NCBI RefSeq assembly: GCF_016735115.1
Contig: NZ_JAERQJ010000006.1
Span: 124,001 to 188,000 of the forward strand
DNA length: 64,000 nt
Source: Aquimarina mytili
GTDB taxonomy: Bacteria; Bacteroidota; Bacteroidia; Flavobacteriales; Flavobacteriaceae
Direction of reading: 5' to 3'
Part shown: piece by piece, positions 17,699 through 25,311 of the stretch
How positions within the stretch are numbered: the stretch's first letter is position 1
Layout of the letters: each line of letters begins with the position of its first letter
Made by a program: the position numbers and the translations under genes
The notes under the pieces: model-generated
Database searches by the model: none
Seen by the model: the letters and a program-made list of their open reading frames with translations, nothing else
What the model was told of the DNA's origin: nothing

Positions 17699-18406
17699 AT
17701 GAAATCTAAATTAAAATTAGTATTAATATCATTAATTCTTACAAGTTGTTCTTTTTTAGATAATGGTGAAAGAATAAAGTATCATAAAAATGGTAAAGTT
17801 ATGTTTGTGGGTAATATAAAAAGTGGAAAAAGAATTGGGGTATGGGCATTTTACGATGACAAAGGGTTTTCCGTTGATTCAATACCTTATGAAGATGGAG
17901 TAAAAAATGGGATAGCTAAAACATACAGTCTTTTTAGAGGAACTAGATTATCAGGTAAAGGGAACTATGTTAATGGTAAAAAACATGGGGTTTGGGAATC
18001 TTATCATGATGATGGTAATGTACATTCTAAGGAGGAATTCAATATGGGGATTCCAATCGGTATATTTGCATATTATTATGCTGATGGTACTCCTAAAATA
18101 CTTACTCCTGTTCAAAATGGAAAATGGCATGGAGATCATAAAGAATATTATCCTAGTGGGGATTTATCTGTTACAGGACATTATCATAATGGGATGAGGG
18201 ATGGAGAATGGAAAGAATATTATGAAAATGGTTTAATTAAAGAAATATACCATTGCCAGACTGATTTATGGCATGGCAATTATGAAAAGTACTACCCAAA
18301 TGGAAATATTTCTGAAAAGGGAAGGTATGAATTAGATAATAAAACAGGTACTTGGGAGTATTTTGACACCAATGGGATTGTTATTTCTACAGGGAAATAT
18401 AAGTAA
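17699..18406 (+). CDS. MORN/YwqK-type repeat lipoprotein
   Basis: 235 residues from the ATG at 17699, which gives a lipoprotein signal (KLVLISLILTSC). The rest is a tandem of about nine repeats of the form G-x-W-x-x-Y-x-x-x-G-x-x-x-x-x-x-x-Y (GVWAFYDDKG, GVWESYHDDGN, GDHKEYYPSGD, GEWKEYYENGL, GNYEKYYPNGN, GTWEYFDTNG), the MORN_2/YwqK pattern. YwqK of Bacillus is described as an antitoxin, and such proteins are frequent beside Rhs/LXG toxins. A surface or periplasmic guard is possible. The longer ORF from 17630 lacks the signal at its start and is rejected. Confidence 0.75.
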   Translation: MKSKLKLVLISLILTSCSFLDNGERIKYHKNGKVMFVGNIKSGKRIGVWAFYDDKGFSVDSIPYEDGVKNGIAKTYSLFRGTRLSGKGNYVNGKKHGVWESYHDDGNVHSKEEFNMGIPIGIFAYYYADGTPKILTPVQNGKWHGDHKEYYPSGDLSVTGHYHNGMRDGEWKEYYENGLIKEIYHCQTDLWHGNYEKYYPNGNISEKGRYELDNKTGTWEYFDTNGIVISTGKYK

Positions 18407-18420
18407 TATTTTTTCATATT

Positions 18421-18498
18421 CTGAAACCAGAAGAATTCGTAAGAAATATTAGTGATTCAGTTAAAGATGAGAGCCTAAATCTATATATAGATTTATTT
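18421..18498 (+). pseudogene. Truncated immunity-gene copy without start codon
   Basis: Translates to LKPEEFVRNISDSVKDESLNLYIDLF, closely matching the first 26 residues of the immunity protein at 17209. The ATG is replaced by CTG and similarity stops at TTTATTT. It is an orphan remnant of a related toxin-immunity locus. Confidence 0.8.
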
Positions 18499-18567
18499 TA
18501 TCCTCCCCCGGTCATAGTTTATGCTATTGTATATTGGCAAGAAAGAACCACAACATTTTATATAAGA

Positions 18568-18789
18568 AGAAAGCAGGACAGAACGACATTGTTGTTAATG
18601 GAGAAGGTTCTGATCTCAACAAAACAAAAATTCTCAACAAAGTCCCTTAGTAATTATAATGGATGAGAGTACAATGCAAAAACTTGTGATTGGGAGAATC
18701 TTACAACAAGTGAGCTGTTAACTAGGTACGAAATGCCATCTTGTTTGCAGGCTTTTCTGGAAAACAATATTAATATATCTTCTCAATAG
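18568..18789 (+). pseudogene. Internally deleted copy of the rolling-circle rep gene
   Basis: Bases 18568-18622 match the rep 5' part (GTCAATGGAGAAGGTTCTGA context, 7859-7913). Bases 18623-18789 match its 3' end (8690-8849), including GTTAGTAATTATAA-like and TTTGCAGGC segments and the final TAG. The junction lies at CAACAAAA, which occurs at both breakpoints in the intact gene. About 780 bases including all HUH motifs are lost, and an internal TGA is present. Confidence 0.85.
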
Positions 18790-18960
18790 TTTGTCTAATA
18801 TTTCAAAGATTAATATTTTTAGTCATTCATAAATTACCCCACGATAGTACAGTTTGGTTCAGGTATGAAATCATTTATATCTAAATTGTATTAAAAAACA
18901 TAGTATTTAAAGAATTTGTCTTTATTGTAATTTCAGTGTAAAACCCTGAAGGAGGAACAG

Positions 18961-18987
18961 GTGTTTCTGCGAAATAACCCAAAATAA
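18961..18987 (+). other. Eight-codon leader ORF with strong Shine-Dalgarno, overlapping the next start
   Basis: AAGGAGG (18949-18955 region) lies about five bases before GTG at 18961, opening VFLRNNPK and stopping with TAA at 18985-18987, which shares its last base with the ATG of the GHKL-nuclease. Strong Shine-Dalgarno sequences are rare elsewhere in this window. It could couple translation by termination-reinitiation. Confidence 0.35.
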
Positions 18988-21002
18988 TGAAAAAACATAC
19001 AGCCAAAATAACCTCAAAAAGTATTGAGCAAAGTGGGCTTCCTAATGATTATAAAATAGCTATAGCAGAGTATATTTGGAATGGTTTTGATGCGAATGCT
19101 TCTAAAGTTGATATTAATTTTGATGCGAATGAGGTAACTTATATCAATCATTTTTCAATTAGCGATAATGGTTCTGGTATTGACATTTCAACGTTAGAAG
19201 ATACATTTGGTAATTTTTTAGATTCTCAAAAAGCAAACTCTTTTTCAACTACAGGATTTGTAAAAGGTAAAAAAGGAAAAGGTAGATATTCATTTGCTTC
19301 TTTCTGCAATAAGGTAAAATGGGATACTACTTTTGAAAATAAGGAAAAGTTTTTGAACTATACAATTGAGATTGAGAAAACAGATAGCGTTAATTACACG
19401 GTGTCAGAAGAAAAAAAGATTCAAACCTCTGGGACAGGTACTAAAGTTGTTTTTGATGGCTTTTTTGGTCTTACCAGTGATTTACTAGAATCTGAAGATT
19501 TTATTGAGTTTCTTGCTCGTGAATTTGGATGGTTCTTATTTTTAAACAAAGATAAAAATTATAGCCTCACCCTGAATGGGGTTGAAATTGATTATAGCTC
19601 AATCATTGCGGATACTGATACTTTTGATTTAGATGTTGGTGAATATGATTTTAGAATAAGTTATATCAGATGGTCTAAGAATATTGGTGATAAATATTAT
19701 TATTACTTTTTGGATAATGATAAGTTGGAAAAAGGAAGAAAGCATACTTCATTTAATAATAGAGGAATTGACTTTCATCATTCCTTGTATATCCAATCCA
19801 ATTACTTTGATTCTTTTAAGGAGACCAAAGTCGATATGCCTACTTTGAGTTTTCAGATTAATCAAACTGATGGCACATTTAAATCTCTAATAAGTCAATT
19901 AAACTTATTTCTAAGTAATAAAGAAAAACAGTTTATTAAAGAAAATAAGGCTGATGAACTGATAACTAGTTATTACAAAAAAGGTATTTTTCCTAAATTT
20001 AAAGCAAATGCTTATGAAAAATTAAGGCAGCAAGATTTAGAAAATGTGGTTAAGGAAATATATTGTGCGGAACCTAAAATATTTCAAAACCTTAATACTA
20101 CTCAAAGTAAAACATTGGTAGGTTTTTTAAATCTTTTGCTTGATACTGAAGAAAGGGATAATATATTATTAATTTTAGAAAACATTATAAAATTAAGTGA
20201 AGAGGAAAGAACAGAATTAGCTGAGGTTTTAGAAAATACACAACTTCAACGTATTATAACTTTAGTAAAGTTTTTGGAGCATCGTCATTACGTGGTAAAA
20301 GTATTAAAGACACTTGTTTATGATCTTGAAAAATTTACTAATGAAAGGGATCATATCCAGAAGGTAATTGAAGCAAACTATTGGTTATTTGGAGAGCAAT
20401 ATCATATTGTTTCCGCAGATAAAAATTTCGAAATATTGCTTAATAACTATTTGCAGTTTATTAAGGATAAAGGCGAAAAACCAGTTGTTAAGAAGCTTAA
20501 TAGAAAAAATAAACTTAAAAGACCTGATATATTTATATGTAGAAAAGTGTATACCCCAGATCCAAATTCAAAGGAAGATACTATTGAGGAAAATATTATT
20601 GTGGAATTAAAAAGACCTTCAGTAGTAATTGGAGATAAGCAGTTTAGACAGATTGAAGGTTATTTGAGGTATATAGTGGAGGAAGAACAATTTAATAGTC
20701 AAAACAGGAAATGGAAATTCCTTCTTATTGGTAAAAAAGTAGATAGCTACATTATAGATTTGTATGAGAATCAGAAAAATAAGAGCAAAAAATTTCTAGT
20801 ACAGTCAATAAGGAATTTTGAAATTTATGCAATGACTTGGGATGATATATTCACCAATTACCATCTTAAAAATAGACATTTAATTGATAAACTAGAGTTT
20901 AAGGATACAGTACTCGAAGAACTTAAAGAGAAAGGTATTTCACTAGATAAAGAGGCATCTAATGTGTTAACGATGCAAATTAGTAGTGATCAAGCAAGTT
21001 AA
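18987..21002 (+). CDS. GHKL ATPase fused to a PD-(D/E)XK (DUF4263/Shedu-like) nuclease, defence candidate
   Basis: 671 residues. The N-terminal GHKL ATPase has an N-box (EYIWNGFDANA, Glu28-Asn32), a G1 box DNGSGI (Asp60) and a glycine loop GKKGKGRYSF (94-103); all look intact. The middle is helical. The C-terminal part has IQKVIEANYWLFGEQY followed by RPDIFICRK (Asp514) and NIIVELKRP (Glu540-x-Lys542), a PD-(D/E)XK nuclease core resembling that of DUF4263/Shedu proteins. The architecture suggests an ATP-gated nuclease acting on invading DNA. It is separate from the next operon by a 324-base spacer. No methyltransferase is nearby. Domain calls are fairly secure; the defence role is inference. 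Confidence 0.8.
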   Translation: MKKHTAKITSKSIEQSGLPNDYKIAIAEYIWNGFDANASKVDINFDANEVTYINHFSISDNGSGIDISTLEDTFGNFLDSQKANSFSTTGFVKGKKGKGRYSFASFCNKVKWDTTFENKEKFLNYTIEIEKTDSVNYTVSEEKKIQTSGTGTKVVFDGFFGLTSDLLESEDFIEFLAREFGWFLFLNKDKNYSLTLNGVEIDYSSIIADTDTFDLDVGEYDFRISYIRWSKNIGDKYYYYFLDNDKLEKGRKHTSFNNRGIDFHHSLYIQSNYFDSFKETKVDMPTLSFQINQTDGTFKSLISQLNLFLSNKEKQFIKENKADELITSYYKKGIFPKFKANAYEKLRQQDLENVVKEIYCAEPKIFQNLNTTQSKTLVGFLNLLLDTEERDNILLILENIIKLSEEERTELAEVLENTQLQRIITLVKFLEHRHYVVKVLKTLVYDLEKFTNERDHIQKVIEANYWLFGEQYHIVSADKNFEILLNNYLQFIKDKGEKPVVKKLNRKNKLKRPDIFICRKVYTPDPNSKEDTIEENIIVELKRPSVVIGDKQFRQIEGYLRYIVEEEQFNSQNRKWKFLLIGKKVDSYIIDLYENQKNKSKKFLVQSIRNFEIYAMTWDDIFTNYHLKNRHLIDKLEFKDTVLEELKEKGISLDKEASNVLTMQISSDQAS

Positions 21003-21338
21003 ATAAAATAAACGATTTTAACTGTTATATGCTAGATTTAGCAGAATAGATATATGAAATCATAAAGCATTACCGGTATGATTTTACCTGAAAGGAAAAT
21101 AATGAATTTTGCAGATGTTTTTGTTAATGGATTAGATGGTTGGAAGACAAATTAATTAATATGCTTGTGACAAAAAATATGTTTATTTGTTTCTATTCTG
21201 TTAAAAATAGGAAATCTAAAAATTATTTATATATCTGAAAATCAGATATTTAAAATGAATTATTATATAGTGGTTAAAAATGAAATGAGCCTTATTAATA
21301 TTATAATTAAATAATATAAGTGCAGTGTGACATTTACT
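21003..21338. other. Spacer between the two defence-like modules with an inverted repeat
   Basis: No supported gene; a 25-codon frame (MILPERKIMNFADVFVNG...) at about 21078-21155 could be a remnant. The inverted repeat ATATCTGA-AAA-TCAGATAT at 21231-21249 lies about 90 bases before the nuclease start and could be an operator or a weak terminator. The remainder is very AT-rich, as expected for the promoter of the four-gene operon. Confidence 0.5.
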
Positions 21339-22934
21339 ATGATTAATTTAAATAAATATGAATCTTTTATTCTAAAGTCTCTTGAAGATAAAAATGTAAA
21401 GGTAAGTAATGAATTATGTCAGCTTCTTGAAGACTCTTTTAAAATAACAAACAATAATGCTCGTAAAATAATACAACGTGCAACTCAAAAAGGTGTAATT
21501 AAATCTTCAACACCTTTAACTTTTGGTAAAGGGCAATATGCTTACTGCCAGCCTAATACCAGTTTTACAAAAGATAGAATAAAGATAATTTGTAAAAAAC
21601 ATAGACCAACATTGTATCGTTTGCTTGTTGCTTTAGATATAAGCGATGGTATTTTGTCTTATTATGAAGCATTAAAAATCACAGCTTCACCACTGATAAA
21701 GGGTATTTCAAAAGTTGATTATCTGGATGATTTAATTACGTTATTATCGAAATTTGAGATTGTATATCAAAAGGTTGATAAAAATTTAGTTAAGTATATT
21801 ATTTTAAAAAGAAAACAGAAAGACGAAGAGAGTCTAATGCACATCCATTATGCTAAAATGTCCACAGACACAGCATTTATAAAGGATATTATTGATTGGA
21901 TAGTTAAATCTAATTTGATTGACAATAAGAATATTATTTATAGAAATAAAAACAATCCTTCAAAAGGTGCTAAACATAACAATTTAGTTTGGGATGCTTT
22001 TGGTTATACAAAGACTACAGGTATAAATCCTTCTCTTGCCAAAGATTCTAATATCCCAGAGAAACAAACTTTAGTTGTATTTGACGTGTTAATAAGTAGA
22101 GATTATGAGCAAATAGATTTAGATGGCTTTTTAAATCGCATACAAATTAATCTTAATTCGGTTTCTAAAGGAAAGCGTAAAGTTGTACCAATAATTGTAT
22201 ATAAGAATTGTTCGGGTTTAATTTTAAACAAGATTAAAAAGTTAGGCTTTTTAAGTTATGATATTGGTTCAATATATGGGTCAAATATATTTAGTGTTTT
22301 AGAGAACATATCTAAACTTCAAATCAATAAAAAGTTATTAGAAGAAGATGATTTTGAAAAGATTATTGAAGATACGCTCACAACAATTGATGTTTCTGGA
22401 CAAGGCGATCAATTGAAAGCTATTAAAGGGACACTCTTTGAAGTTATTATGTATCAAGTATTAAAACATCAATATCCAAATGCGGAGATAAAACCTAATT
22501 TCTATTTCTCTAAAAATATTACCAATAAAAAAGATAATACCATTACAACTGAGGGTTATGAATATGATTATGTGATTAAGTCTTCTAATCCTAAAGAGAT
22601 TATTGTCGTTGAGTTAAAGGGTTACAAATCAACTTATGCAATACCATTAGGTGATTACAAAACAAAAAATACAATTAGTTGGTTTTTTAGAAAGACACTT
22701 CCATTTATTAAAGAAAAGTTCAAAAAAGATATTGGTGAAGGCTACGTTTTTAAAGGTTGTTATATATCATCAAGTGAATACACCAAAGAGGCTATTGAAG
22801 ACTTAGATAAATTAAAAGGGGGTAGTTTAAAGCCAAAGAGATTAGATATATATTACAATAGGCAAAAACTGTTTGATTTTCTAATTGAAAATGACTTTAA
22901 AAATTTGAAAAGTATAATTGAGAAATTTTATTAA
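21339..22934 (+). CDS. PD-(D/E)XK restriction-like nuclease with N-terminal winged helix
   Basis: 531 residues from the ATG at 21339 (a GTG at 21327 is also in frame). The N-terminus (about 1-75) reads like a winged helix: NNNARKIIQRATQKGVIKSSTPLTFGKGQYAYC. The C-terminal third carries KGTLFEVIMYQVLKHQYP (Glu368), YEYDYVIKS (Asp410) and EIIVVELKGYKS (Glu425-x-Lys427), a complete PD-(D/E)XK active site as in restriction endonucleases and Mrr-like enzymes. It is the first gene of a tight operon: 10 bases to the next gene, then two 4-base overlaps. No modification enzyme accompanies it, so target discrimination must work otherwise. The family has no name that I recognise. Confidence 0.75.
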   Translation: MINLNKYESFILKSLEDKNVKVSNELCQLLEDSFKITNNNARKIIQRATQKGVIKSSTPLTFGKGQYAYCQPNTSFTKDRIKIICKKHRPTLYRLLVALDISDGILSYYEALKITASPLIKGISKVDYLDDLITLLSKFEIVYQKVDKNLVKYIILKRKQKDEESLMHIHYAKMSTDTAFIKDIIDWIVKSNLIDNKNIIYRNKNNPSKGAKHNNLVWDAFGYTKTTGINPSLAKDSNIPEKQTLVVFDVLISRDYEQIDLDGFLNRIQINLNSVSKGKRKVVPIIVYKNCSGLILNKIKKLGFLSYDIGSIYGSNIFSVLENISKLQINKKLLEEDDFEKIIEDTLTTIDVSGQGDQLKAIKGTLFEVIMYQVLKHQYPNAEIKPNFYFSKNITNKKDNTITTEGYEYDYVIKSSNPKEIIVVELKGYKSTYAIPLGDYKTKNTISWFFRKTLPFIKEKFKKDIGEGYVFKGCYISSSEYTKEAIEDLDKLKGGSLKPKRLDIYYNRQKLFDFLIENDFKNLKSIIEKFY

Positions 22935-22944
22935 ATAATATAAT

Positions 22945-23454
22945 ATGGCAAATATTTTAGGATTACACTGCTCAGTACTCAAGGGTTATGGGAAATTAGC
23001 AGTAGTAATACTTACAGAAGAGGATGAAATTATAACTAATGTATTTAGAAGCCCATCAGTATTTTCATTTAAAATAAATATTGGAGAAATTCTTAATTGG
23101 CATAAAGACAATATAATTTCACTCATAAACCTATACAATATAGATGCAATTGTGGTAAAAAAAACTGAACGTAATTCTTTTAACAGTAGACCAAAAAATT
23201 CAGATTTTTTTAAGCTATATCTTGAAGGAGTTATGCTTTCTTTAGCTGGTAGCTATAATATGAAAAATAGACATTTAGAAAAGGCTTCAATAAAATCACT
23301 TCTTAATAACAATGATATTTACGACCTTGACTTAGAGCAATTGCAAAAAGATTATAACCTTAAATTAGACATACAGCCTACAAGATTAAATATTCCACCA
23401 ATAAAAGAATCATTTTTAGCAGTACTTGCTTATAAAAATTATTTAGAATTATGA
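22945..23454 (+). CDS. RNase H/RuvC-fold-like small protein
   Basis: 169 residues. The start ANILGLHCSVLKGYGKLAVVILTEEDEIITNVFRSP has the two-strand opening of RNase H-fold/RuvC-like proteins (compare DUF3010), followed by LINLYNIDAIVVKKTERNSF, FKLYLEGVMLSLAGSYN and a C-terminal ESFLAVLAYKNYLEL reminiscent of the D-A-x-A-x-A end of such folds. The canonical first acidic residue is not evident (His/Cys at positions 8-9), so catalysis is uncertain. It lies between the nuclease and the kinase and overlaps the latter by four bases, implying coupled translation. Fold assignment is tentative. Confidence 0.55.
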   Translation: MANILGLHCSVLKGYGKLAVVILTEEDEIITNVFRSPSVFSFKINIGEILNWHKDNIISLINLYNIDAIVVKKTERNSFNSRPKNSDFFKLYLEGVMLSLAGSYNMKNRHLEKASIKSLLNNNDIYDLDLEQLQKDYNLKLDIQPTRLNIPPIKESFLAVLAYKNYLEL

Positions 23455-24599
23455 TATTAACAACTGTAGAAATTGAGAAAATAAAAGATTTTGATGAACA
23501 AGGATTTTTTAGTTCTACGTATCTGGCTATGGATACTCGACTCGAAAGAGAAGTAGCAGTAAAAGATATTAACGTAAATGGAAAGGTAAAAGATGAAGAA
23601 ATAGAACAGTTTTTTCACGAAGCGTTAAAACTTTCACGCTCTGAACATCCACGTATTCTACCCATTTATTTTGTAGGTTTTTGTGATACTGAAGATAATG
23701 AAAATGTAATACCAAGAGTAGTAACAAAATATATGAAGAACGGTACTCTTAGTAGTGTTCTTAAATCGCATTATAATACTGGTTATACATTTCCGTTAGA
23801 TACTATTATCAGATATGCTCACGATATTATTCAAAGTTTAATACATCTTCATTCTTTAGATATTTTACATTTGGATTTAAAAGCATCTAATATATTTATT
23901 GGTAATGATGGTAAATTAGTTGTAGGTGATTTTGGCCAGTCACGTTTTTTAGTAGATGGTTTAACTGTTGATGCTGAAAATTTATACCCGGCATTAATTC
24001 CAGACGAATTTACTAAAAAAGGTGTTGTAGATAAAACCGCTGATATATATCAATTCGGAATCCTTTTTTATAGTATGTGTTGCTATGACTACTACAGAAA
24101 CTTTTTAGAAGATGATTATGAAATTGATGTTGAGGTGTTAAAAGGTTTATTTGGCAATCCTGAAGAGAAAGATAAGGATGCTATTAAAAAATTTGGAGCA
24201 AATCTCAAAAGATATAAGCAGGATGTTAAAGAAGGTCTATATGCAGATGGTAGTAATTATTATAATTATATTCCTGGTAAGATAATTGCTATTATAGAAA
24301 GATGTGTTGCACATAAAGTTGAGAATAGGTATAATAATTTTTATGAAGTTCAAAGCGATTTAAATGAACTTGTCTTCCCTTCAGGTGTTTCATCATATAG
24401 CGAAGAAATTGGTCAAAATTCTATTGTTTTTAAAAAGGATGATGTTGATTGTATTATTAATTATGAGAAAAATGAAGATTCAAAAAAATATCGTTTAGTG
24501 CCAAGAAAAAATATCCAGGAGGTTACTCGAAAAATTAAAGAAAAAGTCACAGATAGAACACTTAGAAAAGAAATTCTTAAATTAGCAGATAGCTTATGA
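23451..24599 (+). CDS. Eukaryotic-like Ser/Thr protein kinase, defence-operon member
   Basis: 382 residues. The kinase domain spans about 5-310: catalytic Lys38 (REVAVKDI), Glu in EALKLSRSEHPRILP, catalytic loop HLDLKASN (His140, Asp142) and DFGQS (Asp160). The glycine-rich loop is degenerate (DEQGFFSSTYLA), but the essential Lys and Asp residues are kept, so activity is likely. There is no transmembrane segment or sensory domain; a C-terminal tail of about 70 residues has a basic helix (RKIKEKVTDRTLRKEI). It overlaps the genes before and after it by four bases each. Kinases in phage-defence clusters can respond to infection by phosphorylating partners; the nuclease or RuvC-like protein are obvious candidates here. 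Confidence 0.85.
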   Translation: MILTTVEIEKIKDFDEQGFFSSTYLAMDTRLEREVAVKDINVNGKVKDEEIEQFFHEALKLSRSEHPRILPIYFVGFCDTEDNENVIPRVVTKYMKNGTLSSVLKSHYNTGYTFPLDTIIRYAHDIIQSLIHLHSLDILHLDLKASNIFIGNDGKLVVGDFGQSRFLVDGLTVDAENLYPALIPDEFTKKGVVDKTADIYQFGILFYSMCCYDYYRNFLEDDYEIDVEVLKGLFGNPEEKDKDAIKKFGANLKRYKQDVKEGLYADGSNYYNYIPGKIIAIIERCVAHKVENRYNNFYEVQSDLNELVFPSGVSSYSEEIGQNSIVFKKDDVDCIINYEKNEDSKKYRLVPRKNIQEVTRKIKEKVTDRTLRKEILKLADSL

Positions 24600-24772
24600 G
24601 TAAACATAATTGTAAATATTGTGATAGAGAAATGAATGTTAGTAGTTTGGCATATAAGTCGAATAGCTACTGTAATGTTTGTTTTGATGACCGTGTTAAA
24701 GCTTCTGGTTTAAAAAAAGAAGAGGATAACCTTGTATTTACGTACAACGGTATTTCGGTTCAAATAGATTAA
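24596..24772 (+). CDS. Small zinc-ribbon protein, last gene of the kinase/nuclease operon
   Basis: 58 residues, starting with ATG at 24596 that overlaps the kinase stop by four bases. It begins MSKHNCKYCDREMNVSS and has CNVC about 20 residues later, giving two CxxC knuckles (Cys6/Cys9 and Cys26/Cys29) for one zinc, then a short hydrophilic tail ending NGISVQID. The ORF is below usual length cutoffs and easily missed. Translational coupling to the kinase and conserved cysteines argue it is real; it may be an adaptor or nucleic-acid/protein sensor of the system. The function is unknown. Confidence 0.75.
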   Translation: MSKHNCKYCDREMNVSSLAYKSNSYCNVCFDDRVKASGLKKEEDNLVFTYNGISVQID

Positions 24773-24825
24773 TATTCTCTTTTGGTTTCTTTATTTGAAA
24801 CTAAAATTATCAAGACTAAAAATAA

Positions 24826-24851
24826 ATAATTGTCGACCAATTTGTCGACTA
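24826..24851 (+). repeat. Right subterminal repeat (candidate integrase arm sites)
   Basis: ATAATTGTCGAC, four variable bases (CAAT), then TTGTCGACTA. It has the same sequence and orientation as 5071-5096, differing only in the four central bases and the flanks. Confidence 0.6.
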
Positions 24852-24859
24852 AAAATAAG

Positions 24860-24894
24860 AACTCCCATAATCATTAGTGATTTGGGAGTTTTTT
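24860..24894. terminator. Bidirectional terminator between island cargo and ssrA
   Basis: AACTCCCA/TGGGAGTT with a further inner stem AATCA/TGATT. T runs follow on the plus strand and a T-rich tract on the minus strand. It ends the cargo operon and, on the minus strand, sits directly after the 3' end of tmRNA. Confidence 0.85.
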
Positions 24895-24906
24895 GTGGAG
24901 TCGGAG
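24894..24906. repeat. att core copy, right junction (within ssrA 3' end)
   Basis: TGTGGAGTCGGAG; most of it encodes the tmRNA acceptor stem. It is identical to 4818-4830. Confidence 0.8.
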
Positions 24907-25291
24907 GGATTCGAACCCTCGTCCAAACAAGTAACAAAATAGCTTTCTACACGTTTAGTTTTTGTTTAGTTTTCGACGATATGAAAGACCAAAAACCGCC
25001 AACGTATCGCTTATTCTCGATTAAGTTTCAAAATCATATCAAGATCCTACAATTTCTAGGTTTACTTTTACGAAGTCTCAAAATCAATCGCCGCAAACCA
25101 AGGCTATTGGGAGACTTCCTGCTTGCTCACCTTGTGAGCCGAGGCATTATCCTACTATAATTCGGATTATGCAGCTAGGGCGTAGTTATTCTCGCCGTTT
25201 AAAAAAGTGAAATATGATATTTACGAGCTATATCCCAGCGCTCGACGTGCTTACCATTCTATTAATCTCGCTGTCAAAACCAGTCGACCCC
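24896..25291 (-). ncRNA. ssrA: Transfer-messenger RNA (tmRNA)
   Basis: The minus strand starts GGGGTCGACTGGTTTTGACAG and ends with the T-arm GGTTCGAATCC and CGACTCC followed by discriminator A. GGGGUCG and CGACUCC pair as a 7-bp acceptor stem with one G-U. The tag reading frame (25196-25167) is GGC GAG AAT AAC TAC GCC CTA GCT GCA TAA, i.e. GENNYALAA then stop, the tag type of Flavobacteria and relatives. CCA is not encoded. With SmpB it rescues stalled ribosomes. The 3' end is the insertion site of the 20-kb island, and the gene looks fully reconstituted. Confidence 0.95.
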
Positions 25292-25311
25292 AGTTTTTAA
25301 TTAGAAATTAA

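Larger units (their letters stand above)
18407..18986. other. Scar region with gene remnants before the GHKL-nuclease gene
   Basis: No intact gene. It contains a decayed immunity fragment (18421-18498), about 25 bases resembling the 3' flank of the intact immunity gene (GAACCACAAC near 18545, compare 17601), a rep pseudogene (18568-18789), then AT-rich DNA and a mini-ORF with a strong GGAGG leader (18952-18987). Confidence 0.7.
4818..24906. mobile_element. Integrative genomic island in the 3' end of ssrA (about 20 kb)
   Basis: The island is bounded by copies of TGGAGTCGGAG (left at 4818-4830 and 4942-4954, right at 24894-24906). The right copy is the genuine 3' end of tmRNA, so integration regenerated ssrA. 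A tyrosine integrase lies at the left end. Near-identical GTCGAC-containing repeats lie just inside each end (5071-5096, 24826-24851). Cargo: replication (HUH Rep), an Rhs toxin system, a GHKL-nuclease and a kinase/nuclease operon. No relaxase of the MOB type, coupling protein or conjugation genes are visible, so it looks mobilisable or excision-replicating rather than self-conjugative. The exact left end (4818 or 4942) is uncertain. Confidence 0.85.

Noticed and set aside
18421-18498. Possible second immunity gene
   Set aside because: Start codon is lost and similarity ends after 26 codons; it is a remnant.
21339-22934. Classical restriction-modification system
   Set aside because: The nuclease is convincing, but no DNA methyltransferase motifs were seen anywhere in the island.
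24896-24925. tRNA-like T-arm GGTTCGAATCC, considered as a tRNA gene
   Set aside because: Continuation upstream gives the tmRNA tag frame and pseudoknot region, not a tRNA cloverleaf.
24795-25160. Plus-strand 121-residue ORF containing GVGGIRTLVQTS
   Set aside because: It is the antisense translation of the tmRNA 3' part, a well-known spurious ORF type.
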